Assembly: GCA_024235135.1 (NCBI GenBank)
Contig: JACKMZ010000003.1
Coordinates: forward strand, 124,001 to 188,000
Origin: Gammaproteobacteria bacterium
GTDB taxonomy: Bacteria > Pseudomonadota > Gammaproteobacteria > Competibacterales > Competibacteraceae
DNA length: 64,000 nt
Reading direction: 5' to 3'
Below the pieces are notes generated by a model. The model saw only the letters and a list, made by a program, of their open reading frames with translations. It had not been told where the DNA came from and made no database searches. Each line of letters opens with the position of its first letter. Position 1 is the first letter of the stretch. The position numbers and the translations under genes are program-made. Positions 19,045 through 27,289 of the stretch are shown here, in pieces.

Positions 19045-19449
19045 TTACTTCTGTTTTTTATAGCGCAAACGTTCCTGTTCGGCCTCAAATAAAATGGAAG
19101 CTAGCTCGTGTAGGCCCTCCTCCTCGGCACATTCAGAAATCTCCGACCAGGTAGCCCCTTGATCGATAGCAGCGGCTGTTTTGCTGCCTTCGGGGAGGTT
19201 CTTGCGAAAATTCGCAATGATCCCGCCCGCCAGGGAATGGAGGTCTTCCTGGGGCCCGGTGGGAGTGCGTAATTCTTCCTGTTGAGCTTCGAACAGCACG
19301 GAGGCGAGTTCGTGCAGGCCTTCCTCCTCGGCGCATTCCGAGATTTCCGTCAACGAGGCGCCCTTATCGATGGCGGCCGCCGTTTTACTGCCGACCGGCA
19401 GGCTATGACGGAAGGAAAGGATGATGTCATCAATATTTTTCATTTCCAC
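19045..19449 (-). CDS. Small tandem-repeat protein, unknown function
   Basis: A 134-residue acidic, soluble protein I do not recognise. It consists of two copies of a ~49-residue unit, residues 13-61 and 81-129. Each copy reads F-R-x-x-L-P-x-G-S-K-T-A-A-A-I-D-x-G-A and then EISECAEEEGLHELAS, ending LFEAxQExLR. The helix-rich pattern suggests two similar helical hairpins. The DNA of the copies differs at many third positions while the protein is nearly identical, so both units seem to be under selection. The GTG at 19449 has GGAG nine bases upstream; an ATG two codons later is the alternative. No signal peptide or membrane segment. It has its own unit, ending in the hairpin at 19000-19029. Confidence 0.72.
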   Translation of the reverse strand: MEMKNIDDIILSFRHSLPVGSKTAAAIDKGASLTEISECAEEEGLHELASVLFEAQQEELRTPTGPQEDLHSLAGGIIANFRKNLPEGSKTAAAIDQGATWSEISECAEEEGLHELASILFEAEQERLRYKKQK

Positions 19450-19932
19450 AATATCGAACTCCGCTTTTACTTTTGGAAAAGTGGACTAGCTACAGAACAG
19501 GGCGTGCATGGTTGTTTCCTGGTTGGGTTCTTGCGTTCGCCCATCGCATGATGGTTCAGACCCGTCGACTTGGCTGAGGTATGGTGATCCAGACGGCGCC
19601 TTAAGGATGGTCTGCATCACCGAGCTAACAAGTGTCTGGGCTAAACAAACCTAGTCCTTTAATGAATATACCTTTGCTCATCCCCGCGATCAACAAAGCG
19701 TCCCGTAAAAACAGGGCTGTAGTGAATATCAATTTATATCATCATCATATTTATATCATCTTATAATGCTCATTAGGAACTTATCTTAACCCCTGTGCTT
19801 CCCTTATAGTGTATGGATGGGCATCATTCGTCGGCCCAGACGAACTGTGCGCCTATCCATAGACCAGCCGTTCCGTGGGAATCGCTCACAATCGCTCGGG
19901 AACCTGCCTGAAAATCCAACGGGAACACCTCA
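19450..19932. promoter_or_regulatory. 483-bp intergenic region upstream of serS with direct repeats
   Basis: No gene is seen. Features: two direct TTTATATCATC repeats (19733-19743 and 19750-19760, period 17), the first extended as TTATATCATCATC (19734-19746), which recurs exactly upstream of the Tus-like gene at 43168. A TATAAT lies at 19762-19767. A possible serS promoter is TTATCT (19781-19786) with TATAGT (19805-19810), giving a leader of about 115 bases. I saw no riboswitch or attenuator. The left half, toward the repeat-protein gene, is featureless to my reading. Confidence 0.4.
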
Positions 19933-21204
19933 ATGCTTGATCAGAAACTACTCAGAGTCGACTTGGAAGAAACCGCGCGCCGCCTGGCCCGTCGAGGATT
20001 TCAACTGGATACGCAACGCTTGGCGGAGTTTGAGTCGCAGCGCAAAGCGTTACAAGTACGCACGCAGGAACTTCAAAATACCCGCAATACCCGCTCGAAA
20101 GCGGTTGGTCAAGCCAAGGCGGCCGGTCAGGATATTCAGCCTTTGTTGGCGGAAGTCGCCAATTTGGGCGATGAACTCAAACAAATCCAGGAGCAGCTTA
20201 ATCAAGTCCAGGCTCAACTGACAGCCGTTCAGCTTGAGATACCCAATATTCCCCATGAGTCCGTGCCGGAAGGACGGAACGAGGAAGATAATCGGGAAAT
20301 CCGCCGCTGGGGAGAACCTCGCTCGTTCGATTTCACACCGCGCGATCATGTCGATTTGGGTGGACAATTACTGGATTTCGAAGCCGCGGTCAAATTGACG
20401 GGATCGCGGTTCGTCGTGTTGGCCGGGCCCTTGGCCAGGATGCATAGGGCGCTCACCCAGTTCATGCTGGATCTTCATGGACAAAAGCATGGCTATCAGG
20501 AAATGTACGTGCCCGTACTCGTCAACGCCGACAGCCTTCAAGGCACCGGTCAATTGCCCAAATTCGAGGAGGATTTATTCGGCCTGAAGGGCGATATGGC
20601 GTATTACCTCATCCCCACGGCCGAAGTGCCGGTCACCAACCTGGCGCGCGATACGATCACCGAAGCGGGCGAGTTGCCCCGCAAATATGTCGCCCATACG
20701 CCCTGTTTCCGTAGCGAGGCCGGCTCTTATGGCAAAGATGTACGGGGCATGATTCGTCAGCATCAATTCGAGAAAGTCGAACTGGTGCAAATGGTGGCCC
20801 CGACCGATTCCTATGCGGCCCTTGAGGAACTGACTGGCCATGCGGAAACCGTGTTGCAGAGTTTGAATCTGCCTTATCGCGTGGTGGCTTTGTGCACCGG
20901 AGATCTCGGCTTCGCGTCCGCAAAAACTTACGATCTGGAAGTGTGGCTTCCCGGCCAGCAAAAATACCGGGAAATCTCCTCCTGCAGTAATTTCGAGGAT
21001 TTCCAGGCTCGGCGGCTGCAAGCCCGCTGGCGTAATCCCAGCACGGGTAAACCGGAACTGCTGCATACTTTGAACGGGTCCGGGTTGGCGGTAGGGCGTA
21101 CCTTGGTTGCCGTCATGGAGAACTATCAGGATGCCCAGGGTCGTATCCATGTCCCCGAAGTGCTGCGCCCGTATATGAGCGGGATGGAAGTCATTGCGCC
21201 TTGA
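19933..21204 (+). CDS. serS: Seryl-tRNA synthetase
   Basis: SerS charges tRNA-Ser (and tRNA-Sec if present). The 423-residue protein has the N-terminal antiparallel coiled-coil arm (about 30-100, rich in Q, E, L and K), then the class II core with motif 1 near GYQEMYVPVLVNADSLQGTG, motif 2 FRSEAGSYGKDVRGMIRQHQF and motif 3 NGSGLAVGRTLVAVMEN. TAEVPVTNLARD and EISSCSNFEDFQARR are the serine- and adenylate-binding blocks. The length is standard and the gene is intact. Its last 14 bp overlap the convergent diguanylate cyclase gene, which is unusual for a housekeeping gene but harmless. Confidence 0.97.
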   Translation: MLDQKLLRVDLEETARRLARRGFQLDTQRLAEFESQRKALQVRTQELQNTRNTRSKAVGQAKAAGQDIQPLLAEVANLGDELKQIQEQLNQVQAQLTAVQLEIPNIPHESVPEGRNEEDNREIRRWGEPRSFDFTPRDHVDLGGQLLDFEAAVKLTGSRFVVLAGPLARMHRALTQFMLDLHGQKHGYQEMYVPVLVNADSLQGTGQLPKFEEDLFGLKGDMAYYLIPTAEVPVTNLARDTITEAGELPRKYVAHTPCFRSEAGSYGKDVRGMIRQHQFEKVELVQMVAPTDSYAALEELTGHAETVLQSLNLPYRVVALCTGDLGFASAKTYDLEVWLPGQQKYREISSCSNFEDFQARRLQARWRNPSTGKPELLHTLNGSGLAVGRTLVAVMENYQDAQGRIHVPEVLRPYMSGMEVIAP

Positions 21205-23149
21205 ACGGCTGCCCGGAGAGTTCCCCTTCGGCAGGGCCGGCAGCCAAGTGGAAACGATTTTTGCCTTGCCGTTTGGCTTTGTACATGGCGGCATCGGCTT
21301 GTCGAAGCAGTGTCTCAACGTCGTTGGCATGCTGTGGATAGATGGCTATCCCAATGCTACCGCTGACCGTGGCGGTGCCGCTGTCCAGAACCACCGGGCG
21401 GTTCATGGCGCGAAGAAATTTCTCCGCCACACGCACGGCTTGCTCTGGCGCATTCAAATTGAGCAACAACGCGGTGAATTCATCTCCGGCCAGCCGGGCT
21501 AGCGTGTCGCTGGCGCGAATGCAGCGATATAAGCGTTGTCCCATGGTCTGTAACAGACTATCTCCAGCGGCGTGGCCGTAAGTATCGTTGACGGCCTTAA
21601 ATCCATCCAAATCAAGAAACAGCAGCGCGAAACGCTGTCCCATACGGTTGGCCTGGGCTTCCGCCTGGAGCAACCGGTCCATGAACAGGTAGCGATTGGG
21701 AAGGTTGGTCAGCAGATCGAAGTTGGCCTGGCGCCAAATGCGCTCCTGATCTTCCTTGTGCAGGGTAATATCGTGGAACACGCCGACATAACGAACAATC
21801 GCGCCGTTGGCATTCTTGATGGAGGCCAGCGACAACCATGCGACGAAAGCTTCGCCATTCTTGCGCCGGCCGCGTATCTCTCCCCGCCAAGCCTCCGTCG
21901 TGATGAGCGTGCGCCGTAGCGCACGAAATTGAGCGCGGCTGAAGTGCTCATTATTGAAGAAGAACGGTCTTCTGCCGGCCAATTGCGCCTCCGGGTAACC
22001 CGTCAAGCGCATGAAAGCCGGGTTGACCGACTCGATGCGATGGAAAGCGTCCGTAATGGCGATCCCTTCGCTGGTGGTGTCCAATACCGTGGCGGCCAAG
22101 CGCAGTTGCTCTTCCAAACGTTTACGTTCGGTGATGTCGGCGTAGACTGTGACGAAACCGCCGTCCGGCAAGGGATTCCCGCGAATTTCGAGGGCTGTGC
22201 CATTGGACCGCAAGCGTTCGAAATGATGGGGGACCGGATGGTGGGCCAAAGCCAATCGTTCCGCGACTTGCTGTTCCACGTCCCCAGGACCGTATTCTCC
22301 TCGGTACGCGTTGAAACGCACCATCTCCTCGAAGGTCGTCGGACGTTGCTTCAAATCATTGGGAATGCCCAGCAATTCGAAAAAGCGGTTATTCCAAACC
22401 ACAATATTCAGATCTTTGTCGAAAACGCTCAGTCCCTGCCCGAGATGATCCACCGTCATTTGTAAAAGGGCGGACTTTTCCGCCAGGGCCTTTTCGCGGT
22501 GCTGGGTTTCTTGGCGCACGAGTTCAGTGACATCGGTTATCAGAACCAGTGTGTACGGCCGTGGAACTCGGTGCTCTAGCCATTGAATCCAACGTTTGTC
22601 GGGCAGTTGCAAGGCGGCGGCGGGAGTCCCGTCGAGCAGGACGGGTTGTGTCCAATCGTCCAATATTTGCCGGTGTCGCGCCCAGGGGGTGCCCGGTTTG
22701 ACCCACTCCGGTGGCAACCCTAACATCGCTTGGAAGCTCGCATTGCACATCACCAGGCGTTGTTCGGCATTGTAGAACGCTAACCCATGAGGCATGACGT
22801 CGAGCGCGGCCAAGAGACGGATTTCCATAAGATCGGCCGCGTGTCGCTCTGAATCGCGGGCGCGGTGACCTATCGATCCCCATTGCCAGGCCGGGCGTGC
22901 CGGCGGTTCGTCGACGGGAACCGGGATCCGTTGAACTGGACGATGCTTGGATTGCAGGAAGTGTGACCGCAGGTAGAACAAGGCCGCCAGGGTGCTGGCG
23001 ACAAAAGCGGTTGCCAGCAAGATGAGTTCACGCGTGGAGTACGGTGACGAAGTTAACAAATACCACAGACCCAGCGCCAAGAATGGCGCGACTAATACCA
23101 GCCATACGGTGGGTATGGGCACTGATTTGGCGGATATTCCTTTAACCAT
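21191..23149 (-). CDS. Membrane diguanylate cyclase with three PAS-type domains
   Basis: A 652-residue c-di-GMP synthase. Two membrane helices (about 13-32 and 41-61) are followed by three PAS-like modules (about 108-210, 225-345 and 347-470; the second and third end in DITERKRLEEQL and DITLHKEDQERI). The GGDEF domain occupies about 480-640, with FLDLDGFKAVND and signature AGDEF, a common active variant. RASD lies five residues before AGDEF and forms the product-inhibition I-site. PAS cofactors are not identifiable. The start is the Met at 23149. It follows the multiheme operon by 223 bp on the same strand, and with the EAL protein at 17152 it makes the region a c-di-GMP neighbourhood. Confidence 0.92.
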   Translation of the reverse strand: MVKGISAKSVPIPTVWLVLVAPFLALGLWYLLTSSPYSTRELILLATAFVASTLAALFYLRSHFLQSKHRPVQRIPVPVDEPPARPAWQWGSIGHRARDSERHAADLMEIRLLAALDVMPHGLAFYNAEQRLVMCNASFQAMLGLPPEWVKPGTPWARHRQILDDWTQPVLLDGTPAAALQLPDKRWIQWLEHRVPRPYTLVLITDVTELVRQETQHREKALAEKSALLQMTVDHLGQGLSVFDKDLNIVVWNNRFFELLGIPNDLKQRPTTFEEMVRFNAYRGEYGPGDVEQQVAERLALAHHPVPHHFERLRSNGTALEIRGNPLPDGGFVTVYADITERKRLEEQLRLAATVLDTTSEGIAITDAFHRIESVNPAFMRLTGYPEAQLAGRRPFFFNNEHFSRAQFRALRRTLITTEAWRGEIRGRRKNGEAFVAWLSLASIKNANGAIVRYVGVFHDITLHKEDQERIWRQANFDLLTNLPNRYLFMDRLLQAEAQANRMGQRFALLFLDLDGFKAVNDTYGHAAGDSLLQTMGQRLYRCIRASDTLARLAGDEFTALLLNLNAPEQAVRVAEKFLRAMNRPVVLDSGTATVSGSIGIAIYPQHANDVETLLRQADAAMYKAKRQGKNRFHLAAGPAEGELSGQPFKAQ

Positions 23150-23372
23150 AAGCGGGTCTGCCTGTTTTGCGACGGCTTGCTGATTCTGCGCGTGCTGAGA
23201 GCTTCACGGAAAAGACGCAACGCGGTTAGCAAAGACGTCATTGGCGAATTCCTGCGGCATGCGCATAACAGTATAACCAACTCGATCACCGTCCTGTCGA
23301 GTGGGGGAGGGGCAGAGGCTCGGGCTTTGACGTATTTCCTGGATGGCGTGGGGAGAAGAAACTCGAATCCGA

Positions 23373-26300
23373 TCAGTCCTTAACGGTCCAGGGCTTACCG
23401 TGATCGTCCAAATACATTCGCTGCATTTCCTCCAAGTTGAAGGGACGCGATCCCAGGCGTCCGAATACAGCGATTTGGTGACCTGTTTCATCGACCGCCC
23501 GATCCCTGTCCAGACCCTTGGATAGGGACAGCGCCGGCGTTTGCGTGGGATAGGTGGCGATCAGTTGCGGATTGGGTTCGGGGCTGTAGCCGTAAAAGCG
23601 GGGCTGAATCTCGGGCGAGGTGAGTTGCAGCACCTTGAGGCCGTTGCGGCCATCCGCTACGTAGGCGAACAGGCTGGCGTTGGTGGTGCCGACGATCACG
23701 TCGCGCGCATCGTTGAGCTGGCCTTGCGCGGAATACCGTTGATACAGTTTCGGGCGTTCAGGCTGGGTCACGTCGATAATGGCCAGTCCCTCCGGCCCGG
23801 CGGCGACATAGGCGTAGGTGCGCGCCACGTATATCCGGTGGGCGTCCTGCATCGGCACCCAGGCGTCCGGCACGAGCTTGGGTTGTTCGGGATGCGTGAC
23901 GTCGATCACCCGTAAGCCGCCCCGATCGGTTACGAACAAGTAGCGGAACTGAAGCGCCGAGGCCCGCACGTCGTCCAATTTCACCACCGCCGCCACCTTG
24001 GGTTGCAGGGGCTGATCCATATTCAGTATGACCAGGCCGGCATCGGCGGCGATATAAACGTAATGCCCCCCGATGGTAATGTGCCGCGCGCCGTTGAGAA
24101 CGCCGTTCTCGTTCCAGGTCAGCGCCCGTTCGAGGAAATTGTTGCGTGGCTCGCCGTCGGCCAACGTATTGATGTCGGTGAGGATCAGCCCCTCTTCGGC
24201 GTCCGTGATCAAGGCATAGTTGTAGATGGGATGGAAATCCTGTTCCTGATTGGCGTCGTTCATCAACGTCGTCATCGCCGCCGCCGTCAAGCCGAAGCCC
24301 GGTTGATGACGGCGTTGCGGATGAATAGGCTGATTGGTGGGTAACGCCACGCAAGTCGCATCACGCGACTTAATGCGGGTGTTATGCCCCAGCGGCGAGA
24401 ATGGCGCCGTGATGAAACGCTGCGAAAACCCCTTGTTGGCGATGTTGGCGACGTCGTAAGCCTCCATACCCTGCTTGCCCTGAGCCACGTAGAGATATTC
24501 TCCACGCAGTTGCAGACAGCCGACTGAATCGCCGGCCTTGTGATCATAGGCTTCCTGCAGAACGCGGTTGCGTTCCTGATGCTGCTTGTACCAATCGGGA
24601 TAGGCGTAACGGTCCAAATAGCTTCCGATTACGGCCTGGGGTTCGTCCCACTCCGTGACGCGCACGGCCTCGATGGCGTCGTCCGTACCGACCCAGGCGT
24701 TGTAGCCCACGAAATTGACGAAATTGGTGCCCAACAGCAGTAACTGGGCCATGATCGCGTTGTTGTCGTTGTCCTGTGACAAATGACAGTCGCTGCAGGT
24801 CTTGGTCTCGGTCTTGCGCACGGTATGCGGGAAGTGCGGCGCGAAAGCCTGCGAACTGAAGCCGCTGGCCGCGATGGGCGGCTGTTGGATGTAGATCAAC
24901 TCGCGGTTGGAGTTGCGCGACGACAGAACCAGAGCCGATGACGAGCGTACCGGCGCGATGCGTCCGCCTTTGGCCGGACCATGGCGACCGAGTTGATACA
25001 TCTGATCGCGGGCCACCTGCGGATTGTAAGTGGCGAAATTGCGGGTTTCGTCGCGATCGTAATGATGCCGCCGGGTTTTCCAGTTAGCCTGAATCGGCAG
25101 ATGACAGCCGGCGCAACTGGTCGCCCAGGAGCTGTGACAGGCAAAGCAAGTCATCTCCTCGTTAGGATGCGCCCAGTCCTTGGGGTTTACCCCAGGACCC
25201 CAGGATTGGCTGTTAGGATCGCGCGACATGGTCTTGGCGCGCGCCGCCTTGGGGTTGTAATGGGGATTGTTCGGGTTGACGGAATCCTTGACCAGGGACA
25301 CTTCCCATTCCCGGTCGGGATATAGGGCCGCTCGCTGAAATAACCGGCCCTGCCGCCATTCGAAACGCGGCCGGCCGTCTTGGGTGCGTAGCAGACTCAG
25401 GTCGGTGCCGCCCGGTGGAGCCGCCGGTCCACTGGTGCGCAGGGTCGGATAGTCCTTCACCGTGCCGTGGCAGTCTACGCAATCGATTTCCACCGCCTGG
25501 GCCACTTCGCCGTAAATATGCCCGTTGCCATGCGCATCCTGGGTGAAATGGCAATCCACGCAATGCATGCCCACATCCATATGAACCGACGACAGATGCA
25601 CGGCCTTGTCGAATTTGTGCGGATCGTCATCCGCGACCCGATGGCCCTGGGCATCCAGAAGATTCCCGGCCCGGTCGCGCTTGAACACCGCCCGGAAGTT
25701 CCAGCCGTGACCGTGATAATCGGCGAACTGAGTGTCGTTAAGCTTAGGATTCAGATCCGCGACCTGCTTGAGAAAATCCAGATCGCCCCATAGGCCGCGG
25801 GTCGCCGCTTCCTCGGGATTGCGTTGGAGAATTTCGAATGCCTTGTCATGACCGACAATCTGTTCCTTTTGCACCTTCGTGCCCGGCAGCACGTCCCATT
25901 GACTGACATAACGCTGTTTGTCCGGCCACATGGAAGGCGCGTCGGATTCGTAGTCCCACATGGTGTAGCCCAGATAGCTGTTGACGAACACATTGGGCTG
26001 ATGCATGTGACAAATCATGCACTGGCTGGTGGGAATGGCGCGGGTAAACTCGTGCTTGAGCGGGTGTCCCGGTTCGTTGCGGGCGATCGTCGGGTCCACG
26101 GACTGCGTAGTGCCGTCATGGCCGAATCGGGCGTAAGGCCCGGAATGATCGGGATCGCGGTCGTTACTGTAGATTACGTGGCAGGCGGAACAGCCGGAAG
26201 AACGATAGTCGCCGGGTTGATCGTTGGTGCCCATGAACCAGGTAAACGGATCGTTGAGGCGGGTCTTATAGATGTTGATTACCGGTACGGCGATGCGTGC

Positions 26301-27245
26301 GCCGGTTCCCGGACCGCGGTTGGACTGGCGGATGTCGGGGCGGCCCGGTTCCTCCAGGCGTTGAATCTGCCCCAGGGCATTGGGTAAACCGGTTTCCGGG
26401 AACAGATTGCCGATGTTGCGTCCCCCGCGTTCGAAGACCCTGAAGATGTCCGCCGGCGGCAAGGCTTCCCAAGTCGGCATCGGCGCCAGTTGCGCCAGCA
26501 CGCCTTTGGCCTGCATGGCGGCGTCGGGCGCAATGGGATTCTTGATGGTCGCGCCCAGGGTGATCAATTCCCCGTTGTGGGCGGCTTCCTTGGCTTCCTC
26601 GCCACTGAGCGGCTGATACGATTCACCCAACACATAGTGTTTGAAAGGCAGAATGCCGTTGTTATAGGACGCGCCGCCCCACAACATGGCGCCGGTCGCC
26701 ATCAAGCTGCGTTCCGCAGCCAGGATTTCCGGCAGATGGCAGGCGCCGCAGGAATCCCGGGCCACCCGGTAATCGCCCGGATTGATGAAACGGATGAATT
26801 CCGGACTCTCCAGATTGAGCAACGAATACGTTTCTTTCGCCGTGGCGCTGTCCGGATAATGCCAGGATTCGGGATAGAGCGGCAGCACGTGGGCCTGCTC
26901 CGTAAGCGAGGTATAGGCCGCCTCGCCGGAATGAACCCCCGGCGGCAATACGATCCGGGCATCGCCTCCGTGGCAATCGGTGCAACCCAGCACCACGCCG
27001 GGATTCTGGTGCATGGAGAACTGATCGGTCTGGGTATGACAACTCACGCAACCCGCGCTCTTGGCATTCGCCTCCATCTGGGTCTGAAAAGCCGGAGCGG
27101 GCGGTGTGGGAGCATATTCGCGGTGTTGCGGGTGTTCGTCCGAGGAAGCCATCGCCAGACCCAACGGCAGCAGCCACCCCATCAATGCCTGAATCATGAC
27201 CGACCGGACGGTGGAACGCTTGTCGGAGGATTTTCTCTTGTTCAT
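23373..27245 (-). CDS. Decaheme c-type cytochrome with C-terminal LVIVD-type propeller
   Basis: A 1290-residue exported protein: basic N-terminus, signal peptide about 17-33 (LMGWLLPLGLAMA), then ten CxxCH heme sites at about 66, 88, 166, 352, 409, 562, 589, 700, 711 and 817. From about 915 to 1230 there are repeated units such as GLRVIDVTHPEQPKL, GLAIIDVTQPERPKL and GLVILNMDQPLQPKV, the LVIVD repeat of beta-propellers seen in some surface proteins. It is probably periplasmic or surface exposed, carrying electrons along the heme chain while the propeller binds partners or substrate. It is the last gene of the cluster, 44 bp after the barrel gene. The peptide PALSLSKG near residue 1236 resembles a frequent repeat-derived insertion. 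The exact family is not recognised. Confidence 0.88.
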   Translation of the reverse strand: MNKRKSSDKRSTVRSVMIQALMGWLLPLGLAMASSDEHPQHREYAPTPPAPAFQTQMEANAKSAGCVSCHTQTDQFSMHQNPGVVLGCTDCHGGDARIVLPPGVHSGEAAYTSLTEQAHVLPLYPESWHYPDSATAKETYSLLNLESPEFIRFINPGDYRVARDSCGACHLPEILAAERSLMATGAMLWGGASYNNGILPFKHYVLGESYQPLSGEEAKEAAHNGELITLGATIKNPIAPDAAMQAKGVLAQLAPMPTWEALPPADIFRVFERGGRNIGNLFPETGLPNALGQIQRLEEPGRPDIRQSNRGPGTGARIAVPVINIYKTRLNDPFTWFMGTNDQPGDYRSSGCSACHVIYSNDRDPDHSGPYARFGHDGTTQSVDPTIARNEPGHPLKHEFTRAIPTSQCMICHMHQPNVFVNSYLGYTMWDYESDAPSMWPDKQRYVSQWDVLPGTKVQKEQIVGHDKAFEILQRNPEEAATRGLWGDLDFLKQVADLNPKLNDTQFADYHGHGWNFRAVFKRDRAGNLLDAQGHRVADDDPHKFDKAVHLSSVHMDVGMHCVDCHFTQDAHGNGHIYGEVAQAVEIDCVDCHGTVKDYPTLRTSGPAAPPGGTDLSLLRTQDGRPRFEWRQGRLFQRAALYPDREWEVSLVKDSVNPNNPHYNPKAARAKTMSRDPNSQSWGPGVNPKDWAHPNEEMTCFACHSSWATSCAGCHLPIQANWKTRRHHYDRDETRNFATYNPQVARDQMYQLGRHGPAKGGRIAPVRSSSALVLSSRNSNRELIYIQQPPIAASGFSSQAFAPHFPHTVRKTETKTCSDCHLSQDNDNNAIMAQLLLLGTNFVNFVGYNAWVGTDDAIEAVRVTEWDEPQAVIGSYLDRYAYPDWYKQHQERNRVLQEAYDHKAGDSVGCLQLRGEYLYVAQGKQGMEAYDVANIANKGFSQRFITAPFSPLGHNTRIKSRDATCVALPTNQPIHPQRRHQPGFGLTAAAMTTLMNDANQEQDFHPIYNYALITDAEEGLILTDINTLADGEPRNNFLERALTWNENGVLNGARHITIGGHYVYIAADAGLVILNMDQPLQPKVAAVVKLDDVRASALQFRYLFVTDRGGLRVIDVTHPEQPKLVPDAWVPMQDAHRIYVARTYAYVAAGPEGLAIIDVTQPERPKLYQRYSAQGQLNDARDVIVGTTNASLFAYVADGRNGLKVLQLTSPEIQPRFYGYSPEPNPQLIATYPTQTPALSLSKGLDRDRAVDETGHQIAVFGRLGSRPFNLEEMQRMYLDDHGKPWTVKD

Positions 27246-27289
27246 CGCTCGTTCGCCTTGCCTGACACGGCCTCCTCGCGGATACGCCG

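Noticed and set aside
19450..19932. T-box or other riboswitch upstream of serS
   Set aside because: No T-box sequence, specifier stem or terminator/antiterminator pair could be seen, and T-boxes are not expected in this group.
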